From the NCBI GenBank assembly GCA_016934675.1, contig JAFGSJ010000004.1:62001-126000 (forward strand): a stretch of DNA of 64,000 nucleotides. The letters are read 5' to 3'. A program made the position numbers and the translations under genes. The stretch comes from a bacterium. Lineage in GTDB: Bacteria > CSSED10-310 > JAFGSJ01. The notes beneath the pieces are model-generated. The model did no database searches. It worked only from the letters and a program-made list of their open reading frames with translations, and was not told where the DNA came from. Below are positions 43,497-52,442 of the stretch, in pieces. Position 1 is the stretch's first letter. The number at the start of each line of letters is the position of its first letter.

Positions 43497-44647
43497 GACA
43501 CGATGCGGCCCGATTAGTCAGATATATCCAGATAGTGGCGTTCTGGTCGATCCTGCTGGTTTTTGAATGTTCCGGCTATGCCCAGACCAAAGCTGATTCT
43601 GGCCAGACCCCTCGAATCAGCATCAAAACCGAGGTCGATCGGCGTAACATCAATCTGGGTGATGTCTTTACCTATACGATCACAGTCCGGCATGATCCGG
43701 AGATGAGTGTGAACATGCCAGGCTGGGGAGCCAATGTCGGACAATTCGAGATCAGAGATTATAATCTCGAACAGAACACTGACGAGGATGGGAGCCGTAT
43801 TGTTACATCACAATATTCCCTGGCTATTTACGACACGGGCACGTTCACCATTCCGGCTGTCACCATCAACTACACCACCAAACCGGACCAAGAACCCCAG
43901 ACATTGCTTTCAGATTCCGTGGAAATTGTCGTTGAAAGTCTGGCCCCAAGCGAAGCAGATGATGTCAAGGACATCAAGGAACAAGCCCTTATTCCACCCG
44001 ATTACCGCCTGCTGATTCTGAGCTCGGGTTCTGCTCTCCTGATACTCGTGATCATTATCGCCCTGGTTTACTATTTCAAAAAAATACGCAAAAAACCGGA
44101 CTCGAAGCAGGAAGTCTATCTTGGTCCGGCCCATGAGGTGGCCCGGGCCGAACTCGAGGCCCTCCTGGCCAAAAAATTACTCGAACAGGGTCTGATCAAA
44201 CAGTTTTATTTCGAACTGGCCGATATCATCCGTCGTTACCTGGGACGACGTTTCCAGATTTATACGCTTGAAAGAACCACCGAGGAAATACAGGAACAAG
44301 TCCAGACTCTCTATCTGTCCAACGATGTATTCACCTTGATCATGGATTTTCTGCAGGAAACCGATTTGGTCAAATTCGCCAAATATGTTCCATCAGAGCA
44401 CGAGCATAGGGCCATTATCGAGACGGCACAACGGATTATCGATAAAACCATGATTTTCACCGCACCAGGGCAGGTCAGTCCGGTCATGACCGGTCCGAGC
44501 GAGGAAAAGACTGGTCCTGACCCTGAAAAGAATGTTGGCGATTCACAGACTGAAAGCCGATCCGATATCGGACACGATCTGGACGATGAAATGCATGAAC
44601 AGAAAACGAACGGTGATAGTAGCAATCCGTCCGAAAGAGCGGAGTAG
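43493..44647 (+). CDS. BatD-like membrane protein (short paralogue 2)
   Basis: A 384-aa protein: signal peptide, beta-sandwich domain (about 38-150, TEVDRRNINLGDVFTYTITV), membrane helix (about 172-195), and a helical cytoplasmic domain (about 210-325) with DLVKFAKYVP near 292-301. The tail is acidic and Ser-rich. Same layout as the protein at 39566-40546. It overlaps the SurA-like gene by 4 bases and is followed 5 bases later by batA. Related to DUF4381/BatD; function unknown. Confidence 0.65.
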   Translation: MRHDAARLVRYIQIVAFWSILLVFECSGYAQTKADSGQTPRISIKTEVDRRNINLGDVFTYTITVRHDPEMSVNMPGWGANVGQFEIRDYNLEQNTDEDGSRIVTSQYSLAIYDTGTFTIPAVTINYTTKPDQEPQTLLSDSVEIVVESLAPSEADDVKDIKEQALIPPDYRLLILSSGSALLILVIIIALVYYFKKIRKKPDSKQEVYLGPAHEVARAELEALLAKKLLEQGLIKQFYFELADIIRRYLGRRFQIYTLERTTEEIQEQVQTLYLSNDVFTLIMDFLQETDLVKFAKYVPSEHEHRAIIETAQRIIDKTMIFTAPGQVSPVMTGPSEEKTGPDPEKNVGDSQTESRSDIGHDLDDEMHEQKTNGDSSNPSERAE

Positions 44648-44652
44648 GGACA

Positions 44653-45663
44653 ATGGAGCTTTTCTGGAGATTGGCAAATCCTGAGTTACTGGTTTTGTTC
44701 GCGATCATCCCGGTTATTATTTATTATTATTGTATCACCTTCAGGCAACAATCTACTTCGCTCACCTACTCGGATATAGGACTCTTGACCAAACTCAAAC
44801 CGTCACCCTTGTTGAGATGGCGTCACGTTCTCAAAGTATTCCGTGTATTGACACTGACCGCGCTGATCCTGGCCCTGGCCCGACCCCAATCAGGCATGAC
44901 CGAGGAGGAAGTCCTGACTCACGGTGTCGATATCATCCTGGCCTTGGATATCTCGACCAGTATGATGGCTGAAGACCTCAAACCGAAGTTTACCCGGCTC
45001 GATATTGCCAAGGAAGTCATTCGAGATTTCATCGAAACACGGAGTAACGATCGGATCGGCCTGGTCGTATTTGCTGCTCGGAGTTTTATCCAATGCCCAT
45101 TGACCCTGGATTACGGCGTCCTGCTCAGTTTCCTCGATCAAGTCGATTTCGCTCCCAAACAGTGGGACGGGACCGCCATCGGTATGGCCATAGCGAACAG
45201 CGTTAACCGCTTGCGAGATTCCAATGCCAAAAGCCGGATTATCATTCTTCTGACCGACGGTGAAAATAATTCCGGGGCAATCGATCCCATAACAGGTGCC
45301 CAGTTGGCCCAAGCGACTGATATCAAGATATTTACGGTTGGAGCAGGCACGAACAGCGGTTTTGCTCCGATTAAAGTCGATGATCCGTTTTGGGGAACGA
45401 GTTATCGCCGTATTCCGGTCCAGATCGATGAGAAAACACTGAGTAAAATCGCGGAACTGACCGGCGGCCAATATCACCGTGCCACCGATGCCAGTCAACT
45501 TCAGCAGATTTATCGCGAGATAAGTCAGATGGAGAAAAGCGAAATCGAGGTCAAGAAATATACCGAGTATACCGAGCTTTTTCAGTATTTTCTGCTAACG
45601 GCCCTCTGTCTGTTTCTCATCGAGCAGTTGTTGGCCCATACCCGTTTTCGAAAATTGCCGTGA
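44653..45663 (+). CDS. batA: BatA, VWA-domain membrane protein
   Basis: A 336-aa protein with two N-terminal membrane helices, a conserved LALARPQSG linker, a von Willebrand factor A domain with the MIDAS motif DISTSM (D99, S101, S103), the LLTDGENN loop (about 200-206), and a C-terminal helix. BatA/BatB proteins hold VWA domains in the periplasm and are linked to aerotolerance in Bacteroides and Francisella; the molecular function is open. Confidence 0.94.
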   Translation: MELFWRLANPELLVLFAIIPVIIYYYCITFRQQSTSLTYSDIGLLTKLKPSPLLRWRHVLKVFRVLTLTALILALARPQSGMTEEEVLTHGVDIILALDISTSMMAEDLKPKFTRLDIAKEVIRDFIETRSNDRIGLVVFAARSFIQCPLTLDYGVLLSFLDQVDFAPKQWDGTAIGMAIANSVNRLRDSNAKSRIIILLTDGENNSGAIDPITGAQLAQATDIKIFTVGAGTNSGFAPIKVDDPFWGTSYRRIPVQIDEKTLSKIAELTGGQYHRATDASQLQQIYREISQMEKSEIEVKKYTEYTELFQYFLLTALCLFLIEQLLAHTRFRKLP

Positions 45664-45672
45664 GGACCGATC

Positions 45673-46701
45673 ATGTTATACGCTGATCCACATTATCTTT
45701 GGCTGCTTTTTCTGGTCCCGGCCCTGCTCTTGTTCTATTTTGTGACCGCCAAGTTAAAGACACGCGCCTTGGCTCTTTTCGGCCAGATGGAACTGGTCCG
45801 CAAACTGATGAAATCGGTCAGTCGGCGGCGCCGCCTGGTAAAAAAAATGCTGCTGACAACCCAGCTGGTGCTGATGGTCCTGGCACTGGCCCGGCCCCAG
45901 TTCGGGACAATAATGCGTGAGGTCCATCGTAAGGGTGTCGATATTTTTATTGTCCTTGATACATCTCTGAGCATGCTGGCCGAAGACATATCGCCAAACC
46001 GTCTCGAACGGGCCAAACTCGAAATCACGAGTTTTCTGGATTTGCTACAGGGTGACCGAGTTGGCCTGGTCTGCTTTGCCGGACTTTCATTTGTCCAATG
46101 TCCCCTGACACTCGATTATGGGGCCGCCAAGATTTTCCTGGAAGTAGCGGATACCAACCTGATCCCGGTCCAGGGGACCGCGATCGGGAATGCCATCAGG
46201 ACCGCCGTGGACGGTTTCAGGAGCAAAGAGTTGAAGTATAAGGCCATAATCCTGATCACCGATGGGGAAGACCACGAAACCGATCCCATAGCTGCTGCGG
46301 AATATGCTCGAGATAACGGAGTGATCATCTATACTATCGGGTTAGGATCACAGGAGGGGAATCCCATTCCGCTTAAAGATAAACGGGGCACGGTCGTGGA
46401 TCGTAAGAAAAGTAAGGACGGTTCGGTGGTCATCTCCAAATTGAACGAAACAACCCTGCTCAAAATTGCCAGTATCACGGGCGGAAAATATCACCGGGCT
46501 ACAACGGGACAATTGGAGCTCGAAAAAATCTACGATACAATCAATCAAATGGAGAAACGCGAATTAGCCAGCAATATCAAAACGTTCAGCGAAGATCGTT
46601 TCCAGTATTTTCTTTTTGTGGCCCTGCTTCTGTTGGCCATTGAAACAGTCGTTTCAGAAAGGAAGAGTGTTTTAGCTGAATGGAAAGGGCGATTCAAATG
46701 A
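45673..46701 (+). CDS. batB: BatB, VWA-domain membrane protein
   Basis: A 342-aa paralogue of BatA with the same layout: N-terminal helices, LALARPQFG, MIDAS DTSLSM (D96, S98, S100), and ITDGEDHETDP. It contains a DKRGTVVDRKKSKDG loop found in BatB but not BatA. Starts 9 bases after batA and overlaps batC by 4 bases (ATGA at 46698). Confidence 0.94.
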   Translation: MLYADPHYLWLLFLVPALLLFYFVTAKLKTRALALFGQMELVRKLMKSVSRRRRLVKKMLLTTQLVLMVLALARPQFGTIMREVHRKGVDIFIVLDTSLSMLAEDISPNRLERAKLEITSFLDLLQGDRVGLVCFAGLSFVQCPLTLDYGAAKIFLEVADTNLIPVQGTAIGNAIRTAVDGFRSKELKYKAIILITDGEDHETDPIAAAEYARDNGVIIYTIGLGSQEGNPIPLKDKRGTVVDRKKSKDGSVVISKLNETTLLKIASITGGKYHRATTGQLELEKIYDTINQMEKRELASNIKTFSEDRFQYFLFVALLLLAIETVVSERKSVLAEWKGRFK

Positions 46702-47531
46702 TCAAACATCGCTGTTATGCATATAATACCACCTGTCACTTACGCCAGATTCTGAACGCTACCCTGCTTGTATCCTCATGGCTCATGCTCTGTGCCTTCG
46801 GTGGTCAACTCCATACAAAAAATGAGGAGGGCAACACCTTTTTTGGTCAGGATCAATATGAAAAGGCCGAACAGGCTTATGTCGCCGCGACCAGGGAGGA
46901 CCCTGAATCCCCGGAATTACACTATAATATCGGTAATGTTCTCTATAAACAACAGAAATATGATAAGGCCTTTGAAGAGTTGAACAAAGCCCTTTCGGCC
47001 ACAGATAACAGCCTACGCAGTCGGGCTTATTACAATATCGGGAATGCCCTGTATAAAAGTGTTGATCTACAGAACCTGCAAAGTCAGGAGGAATTCGAAA
47101 AGGCCATGCAGACCTATCAGCAGGCCATAAACTCATATACCGAGACCCTGAAAATCGACCCGAACGACCTTGATGCCAAGTACAATATCGAATATATCAG
47201 ACGTATGCTCAAGGAATTGGCCCAGAAATCGCAACAGCAGCAGCAACAGCAGCAGCAAAACCAGCAGCAACAGCAGCAGCAATTGGCGGGCCAAGGCCAG
47301 CAAGACGAGGAGGAACAGGAAAAGCAGGAGCAGGAGCAGCAACAGGCCCAACAGGCGGAACAGGAGACCGAAGAAGAAAAGGAACAGCAGCAGGCCGAAA
47401 AATCTGAAGAAGAAAAAGAGATGACCCCAGAAGAAGCACAAAGGATACTTGATTCGCTCAAGGAAGAAGAGGAAAAAATGGAGCACCAGGTCCAGATACC
47501 CGAGGGAGAATACCGGGGGAATGACTGGTAA
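46698..47531 (+). CDS. batC: BatC, TPR protein with Gln/Glu-rich tail
   Basis: A 277-aa protein with a signal/anchor segment, TPR repeats (about 40-140; SPELHYNIGNVLYKQQKYDK, then SRAYYNIGNALYK), and a low-complexity Gln-then-Glu-rich region (about 175-255) ending in a short conserved-looking tail. TPR proteins with charged tails are the usual BatC. Starts within the batB stop codon (ATGA). The CAG/CAA-type repeat at about 47230-47290 could be prone to slippage. Confidence 0.85.
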   Translation: MIKHRCYAYNTTCHLRQILNATLLVSSWLMLCAFGGQLHTKNEEGNTFFGQDQYEKAEQAYVAATREDPESPELHYNIGNVLYKQQKYDKAFEELNKALSATDNSLRSRAYYNIGNALYKSVDLQNLQSQEEFEKAMQTYQQAINSYTETLKIDPNDLDAKYNIEYIRRMLKELAQKSQQQQQQQQQNQQQQQQQLAGQGQQDEEEQEKQEQEQQQAQQAEQETEEEKEQQQAEKSEEEKEMTPEEAQRILDSLKEEEEKMEHQVQIPEGEYRGNDW

Positions 47532-47587
47532 TGACCTCATTCGAGATACTATAACATACATGATTCATAAACCGGATTGATAAAGAT

Positions 47588-49513
47588 ATGGATAGTCACA
47601 CAACACTAACGGGAATTGCTTTTACCGGGAACAGGACCAGAGTTATTCTGTTGGGGCTGGCTTTGCTCCTCTTATGCGTTCCCATTGTGCCGGCCAGGCT
47701 CGAGGCGTTCTCGATTGATGCTCAGGTTAGCCGACAAAAACTCTCGATCCAGGATCAACTCCAGTTTTCGATTATTGTCTCAGATGACAAGAGTAAGAAC
47801 CTTCCCCAGCCTGAGTTACCCTATGAGTTCGAGGGCTTCAGCGTACTGACCGGTCCCAATCATCAGACCAGTATTCAGATCATCAATTTTGCCATGACCG
47901 CTTCCTCGACCTATACCTATATTCTTGCTCCCCTCAAGGTCGGGACATTGACATTACCTGTCATAAATGTCAGTTGGCAAGGCCAGAAATATACGACAAA
48001 ACCGATTCAGATCGAGGTGGTGGACGCGCCGGCAGGATCAGCCGCCGGACAAACGGGCCAGGCCGCTCCATCGTCGAGACAGGGTCAACAGCAGGTCTCG
48101 GATAGCGATAAGAGCTTTTTCCGACTCGAAGTCAGCAAGAAAAAAGTATTTGTAGGTGAGCAAATCCTGCTTCAATATGTGCTCTATACTCGCGAACGGG
48201 TCGAAAATGTGGGTTTTCAGAACATGCCCAGCCTGACCGGATTCTGGGTCGAAGATATCGAAATGAACCAGATCATGCAATCTGAAAGCACTATCGACGG
48301 TGTTCCCTATAACAGACTGCTGCTGAAACAGCAACTTCTGTTTCCCACATCGAGCGGCGAGCAGACCATCGAACCGATCGGATTACAGTTGCAAGTGGGT
48401 GTTCAGGTCCAAAACCAAAGACGAGGCCGTTCACTCTTCGATGGATTTTTCAATGATCCGTTCTTTTCGACACGCACGCAGACAAAATTGGAGAACAGTC
48501 TGCCGATAATCATTGATGTTCAGGGTCTTCCAGCAGGGCAGGGCAAGCCGGAGAATTTCAATGGCCTGGTCGGAGAATATCAGGCCCGGGCTTCAATCAA
48601 CAAAACCGAAGTCAAACGGGACGATTCCGTTACTTTTAGCGTGAGCATAAGCGGTCAGGGCAATGTTCAGAATATTCCGGAACCGGTTCTGCCTGAATTA
48701 GATGATGTTAAATTGTACAGCCCTACTGTCAGCAAGAAAGTTTCAAAAACAAGTTCGGGCGTTACGGGCTCGAAAACATTCGAATACATCATCGTGCCCC
48801 GTTGTGAGGGACAACTTGTAATCCCTTCTATCGAAATTCCGTATTTCAGTCCGACGGCACACGCCTATAAACTGGCCCGGACCCAACCCCTCACCCTTAA
48901 CGTTCTTCCTTCTGAACATGGTCAAGAAAGCCCCTTGATCGTCCTTGCTCCAACCACAGCAAAAAGTGAGCTGACCCTACTCGGTCAGGATATCAATTAT
49001 ATTAAAGTCGGGCTCGGTTCGATCGGGAACCAGGGTGATTACCTCATCCAAAAACCCTGGTTTTGGCTGCTGCACATGGTCCCGGTTGGCTTGATCGGAC
49101 TCGTCGCTCTTGTACGATGGAGACAGAGGAGCCTGCTCAACGATGTGGCAGGGACCCGCTCCCGTAAAGCCCGAAACGTGGCAAAAAAGTATCTGAAAGC
49201 CGCGGCGAAGGCACTGCACAAGAATGATACCGCGAATTTCTTCCAGGTCCTCGGCAAGGGTATTTCAACCTATATAGCAGATAAATTGAATATTTCCGCC
49301 GCGGGCATGACCACGGACCTGGTCCGCGATCTGCTGTCCGAACGTGAGGTCTCCGAGGAGGTCCAGGCACAGATACTCGAGATATTACATCAATGTGATT
49401 TCGCCCGCTTTGCACCGGCCTCGATTTCCAAAGAGGATATGCATGCAGCTTTCGAGAAAGCCCGGGCCGCTATCAATACACTCGATCGTCAGAAACTGAA
49501 GAAAAAATCATGA
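47588..49513 (+). CDS. batD: BatD, multi-domain beta-sandwich membrane protein
   Basis: A 641-aa protein: signal peptide (to about 41), three BatD beta-sandwich domains (about 42-145, 175-310 and 330-435), one membrane helix (about 495-515), and a C-terminal cytoplasmic helical domain (about 530-640; NFFQVLGKGISTYIADKL, then CDFARFAPASI). Family: BatD/oxygen-tolerance. Phe-Asn-rich GFFNDPF is a BatD hallmark. Overlaps batE by 4 bases. Confidence 0.92.
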   Translation: MDSHTTLTGIAFTGNRTRVILLGLALLLLCVPIVPARLEAFSIDAQVSRQKLSIQDQLQFSIIVSDDKSKNLPQPELPYEFEGFSVLTGPNHQTSIQIINFAMTASSTYTYILAPLKVGTLTLPVINVSWQGQKYTTKPIQIEVVDAPAGSAAGQTGQAAPSSRQGQQQVSDSDKSFFRLEVSKKKVFVGEQILLQYVLYTRERVENVGFQNMPSLTGFWVEDIEMNQIMQSESTIDGVPYNRLLLKQQLLFPTSSGEQTIEPIGLQLQVGVQVQNQRRGRSLFDGFFNDPFFSTRTQTKLENSLPIIIDVQGLPAGQGKPENFNGLVGEYQARASINKTEVKRDDSVTFSVSISGQGNVQNIPEPVLPELDDVKLYSPTVSKKVSKTSSGVTGSKTFEYIIVPRCEGQLVIPSIEIPYFSPTAHAYKLARTQPLTLNVLPSEHGQESPLIVLAPTTAKSELTLLGQDINYIKVGLGSIGNQGDYLIQKPWFWLLHMVPVGLIGLVALVRWRQRSLLNDVAGTRSRKARNVAKKYLKAAAKALHKNDTANFFQVLGKGISTYIADKLNISAAGMTTDLVRDLLSEREVSEEVQAQILEILHQCDFARFAPASISKEDMHAAFEKARAAINTLDRQKLKKKS

Positions 49514-50292
49514 ACACACGTATTCTCACATTTATCAGTGCCCTACTCGTGACTATGTCGTTCCAGTCCTTCTTCCTGTGCATGGTTTTCGCGCAGCCCA
49601 CACTCGAACTTTTCAATACGGCAAATCAGCATTACGAGAAGGGCCAGTATGACCAGGCTATCACACAATATGAGCGCATCATCAAATCCGATATCAATAA
49701 TGCCAGTATTTACTATAATCTGGCAAACGCCTGGTTTAAAAAGGGTAACGTGGCCAAGGCAATCCTGTACTATGAAAAAGCTCGTATCCTGGAACCGCGA
49801 GACCGGGATATCAGGCAGAATCTCAAATATGCCCTTGATCAAACAATCGACAAAATCGAGAATCCCAATGCATCATTGTTCGTGACCGTCGGCAGCAGCA
49901 TTTTGAATTACTTGAGCCTGAATGAATGGACCCTGGTCCTGAGCGTGCTTTTTTGTTTCATCTGCCTTGGTTTTATCTTGAGAATGGTACTCACCAGGCG
50001 ACTGCTACGCGATCTTACTCTCTATGCCCTGGTCTGCATGCTTTTCCTGTTCATTGTGACTGGTTCATTCTTTGCGGTCAAACTCGATGCCGTCCTTTAT
50101 ACCACTCGGGGCGTGATTATGGTTTCCGAAATCGAAGTCAGGAGTGGTCCATCCACCAGTTATACCACTTTGTTACGCATTCATTCCGGGACCAGGACCG
50201 AGGTCCTGCAGTCTCGACAAGAGTGGCTTCAAATCAAACTCGAAAATGGTTATCAGGGCTGGATACCCGGATCTGCACTCGAACCGATCTAA
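49510..50292 (+). CDS. batE: BatE, TPR and SH3-domain membrane protein
   Basis: A 260-aa protein: signal peptide, two TPR units (about 34-100; ANQHYEKGQYDQAITQYERI), two membrane helices (about 130-185), and a C-terminal bacterial SH3-like domain (about 200-258; EVRSGPSTSYTTLLRIHSG, WIPGSALEPI). BatE normally ends the bat operon. The SH3 fold suggests contact with peptidoglycan or peptide ligands. Confidence 0.88.
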   Translation: MNTRILTFISALLVTMSFQSFFLCMVFAQPTLELFNTANQHYEKGQYDQAITQYERIIKSDINNASIYYNLANAWFKKGNVAKAILYYEKARILEPRDRDIRQNLKYALDQTIDKIENPNASLFVTVGSSILNYLSLNEWTLVLSVLFCFICLGFILRMVLTRRLLRDLTLYALVCMLFLFIVTGSFFAVKLDAVLYTTRGVIMVSEIEVRSGPSTSYTTLLRIHSGTRTEVLQSRQEWLQIKLENGYQGWIPGSALEPI

Positions 50293-50319
50293 GTCTTGAC
50301 GAAAAACAAGTGAGAGCAG

Positions 50320-50362
50320 GAACAGACACTATCGAACAGCTCCAGTCCGGATCTGTCTGTTC
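50320..50362. terminator. Possible hairpin at the end of the Bat cluster
   Basis: GAACAGAC (50320-50327) pairs with GTCTGTTC (50355-50362), loop 27 bases, between the convergent stops of batE and the sulfatase. No T-run follows, so terminator activity is doubtful. Confidence 0.3.
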
Positions 50363-50364
50363 AG

Positions 50365-51762
50365 TTAATCGATATATCCTAATTCCTGCAGTTGGTCAAT
50401 GATATCATTATCTTCCTTTGTTTGAATGCCTCCCATAACGTTCGTCAATACCCGGAAACGCGTTATCGGCTTTCGTAATTGATCCTCAGACGCCCCCATT
50501 ATTCCCTTCATCTCCGAGGTTAATTCTGTCACTTTCTCTGGGTTTTGGCGGGCCAGATTGTTTATCTCGTTGGGATCACTTGGAAGAAAATATAATTCAT
50601 CCTGATCAGGTCTTCCCCTGACAATCAGTTTCCAACCATTTTCCGAACGGATTGAACGACTATCGTACTCACTTATTCGAAAACGATTTGCTTCATTTCC
50701 GGGGCTTTTGTATAACAAGGGGGTCAGATTCTTTCCTTGGAGAAAGGCGGGAACTGGTAGCCGAAACAATGAGAATAGCGTTGGTACAATATCAATATTT
50801 TCAACCGGTTCGTTGATGATCCGACCATAATCTCCCGGCAGAAGTATGATCAGGGGAACTCGAAGCTGGACCTCATAGAGTTGACAATGCCCAACATAGT
50901 CTCGCTCACCAATACTCTCACCATGATCTGATATGATCACCAATACTGTTTTCTGGTTCAAGCCCGATCTCTTTAGAAAAGCAGCAAACTTCTCGATAAG
51001 TGCATCACAATATCTGATCTTGGCGTCATAGGCACCTTTGAGATAGCTATAATCATTCTCAGTCAATGGTGACGCAGTAAGGGCCTTGATACCCATCCTT
51101 TGCAGGTCCATTTGGGGGTTGTAACTGTCTCGGAAAAGCTTATGATAATCTGGATGGGGATTAAAAGGTGGGTGGATCTGATAGGTATGCAGAAAAAGAA
51201 AAAAACGCTTATCCCCCAAATCCGACAGCCAACATCGGGCTTTATCCAAAATGACATTAAAATCCTGACGTTGTGAATCAAAGGTCTGAAATCCTTTGTC
51301 CTTCATATAGTTGGGGGAAAGCATACCTCCCGCAGTAATCGCATGGGTCCTCCAGCCCTGAAGCTGCAGTATTCCAGCCAAGGTATGCTCGTTCTTCAGT
51401 CTTGGATCGTGCGGATTACTGATATAACGTGAAGTGAAAAGCGAATAATGTGAGGAATTCGTCGCGGGACTTTGAGAAAAGACATTCGAGAACAGGAGAG
51501 CTCGGCGGCTGACATAGTCGAGAAAAGGCGAGACGTTCCGATTATACCCATACATACCCAGATGGTCCTGTCGTAATGTATCGAGCGAAATCATGATAAT
51601 ATTGCAGCCATCAAGAGACGGAAAATCAGTCCCCAGGGCGTCTTGGTCGCCGGAGTGAATATTACCTGATCTACAGCCCATAACTAATGACAGCATTGTC
51701 ACTATTAACAGAAGCAACAAATTGATCATCAACGAATTCTTACTGTCAGGTTTCACATTCAC
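50365..51762 (-). CDS. Lipoprotein sulfatase-family hydrolase (alkaline phosphatase superfamily)
   Basis: A 465-aa protein with lipobox LVMGC (Cys30). The metal-binding N-terminus ISLDTLRQDHLGMYGY (about 59-73, D61), then SPATNSSHYSLFTSRY (98-113), and the second metal site VIISDHGESIGERDYVGH are present. The formylglycine motif C/S-x-P-x-R is absent; the candidate nucleophile is Thr101 or Ser103/104, as in related phosphatases and phosphoethanolamine-type enzymes. It may therefore not be a true sulfatase. It ends LQELGYID, like the remnant near base 940. Confidence 0.85.
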   Translation of the reverse strand: MNVKPDSKNSLMINLLLLLIVTMLSLVMGCRSGNIHSGDQDALGTDFPSLDGCNIIMISLDTLRQDHLGMYGYNRNVSPFLDYVSRRALLFSNVFSQSPATNSSHYSLFTSRYISNPHDPRLKNEHTLAGILQLQGWRTHAITAGGMLSPNYMKDKGFQTFDSQRQDFNVILDKARCWLSDLGDKRFFLFLHTYQIHPPFNPHPDYHKLFRDSYNPQMDLQRMGIKALTASPLTENDYSYLKGAYDAKIRYCDALIEKFAAFLKRSGLNQKTVLVIISDHGESIGERDYVGHCQLYEVQLRVPLIILLPGDYGRIINEPVENIDIVPTLFSLFRLPVPAFLQGKNLTPLLYKSPGNEANRFRISEYDSRSIRSENGWKLIVRGRPDQDELYFLPSDPNEINNLARQNPEKVTELTSEMKGIMGASEDQLRKPITRFRVLTNVMGGIQTKEDNDIIDQLQELGYID

Positions 51763-51903
51763 TGCCTTTCTGAAGAAATCAAAAATGATATCAAATTTTT
51801 CCCATCAAGTTGTCCGACGAGTTAATGAGAATTATATTGACTATATAACGAGGAAATGCATACAGCAATTGTGCTGTGAGACTATAATGCAAGGATTTCC
51901 ATC

Positions 51904-52203
51904 ATGACACATGACGATCTCGAGGAACGAAAAAAAGAATTGACCCGGATTATTGCTTCAGAATTAAAAAATGTGTTCAAAACAGATTCCACTATCATGG
52001 CCTATATTCAGGAGCTTGAGCGTACAGGCTTGACCGTGGATATCACTATTTTGACTGCATTGACCATCGAGGAAAAAACGGCCGAAGCCAACGAAGCACA
52101 TAAGAAACTCGTTGGTCATGAAATGGAAAAACTGATCGAAAAAGACTTACATTTGAGTATCGAGGATAAAAAATTCCTGCATTCCCTGAAATTAACGTAC
52201 TAG
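51904..52203 (+). CDS. Hypothetical helical protein
   Basis: A 99-aa all-helical, charged protein with no Cys (RBS AAGGA about 8 bases before the ATG). I see no domain I can name. Its 3' end overlaps the convergent Trm112-like gene by 4 bases. Confidence 0.6.
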   Translation: MTHDDLEERKKELTRIIASELKNVFKTDSTIMAYIQELERTGLTVDITILTALTIEEKTAEANEAHKKLVGHEMEKLIEKDLHLSIEDKKFLHSLKLTY

Positions 52204-52367
52204 AACGCTTCCGCTTCATCAATGAGCATGATCGGGATATCATCCTTGATTGCATAGATCAAACGGCAGTGTTGACAAATGATTTTATTCTCGTCCTCTT
52301 TAAATTCAAGCTCGCCTTTACACTTGGGACAACACAGGATTTCCTTTAATTGTTCATTCAAGGCCAT
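52200..52367 (-). CDS. Trm112/UPF0434-family small zinc protein
   Basis: A 55-aa protein starting MALNEQLKEILCCPKCKGELE, with CPxC near residue 13-16 and a CQHC pair near 32-35 in a zinc-ribbon layout, ending IPIMLIDEAEAF, all hallmarks of bacterial Trm112-like proteins. Trm112 partners activate methyltransferases; a methyltransferase gene lies at 53171-53821 on the same strand. The ATG at 52367 has AAGGAG about 9 bases upstream. Confidence 0.9.
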   Translation of the reverse strand: MALNEQLKEILCCPKCKGELEFKEDENKIICQHCRLIYAIKDDIPIMLIDEAEAF

Positions 52368-52442
52368 AATAACCAACTCCTTTCCAGGTCGAAACAAGTC
52401 TGCCCAAAAAAAACATCAAATAGATTAAAAATAAAGGTATAC

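Noticed and set aside
47230..47290. CAG-type repeat considered as a CRISPR or phase-variation tract
   Set aside because: It is coding low complexity in batC; no spacers, and the frame is intact.
47117..47561. Leu- and Cys-rich antisense frames over batC
   Set aside because: Mirror image of the Gln/Glu-rich batC tail, not genes.
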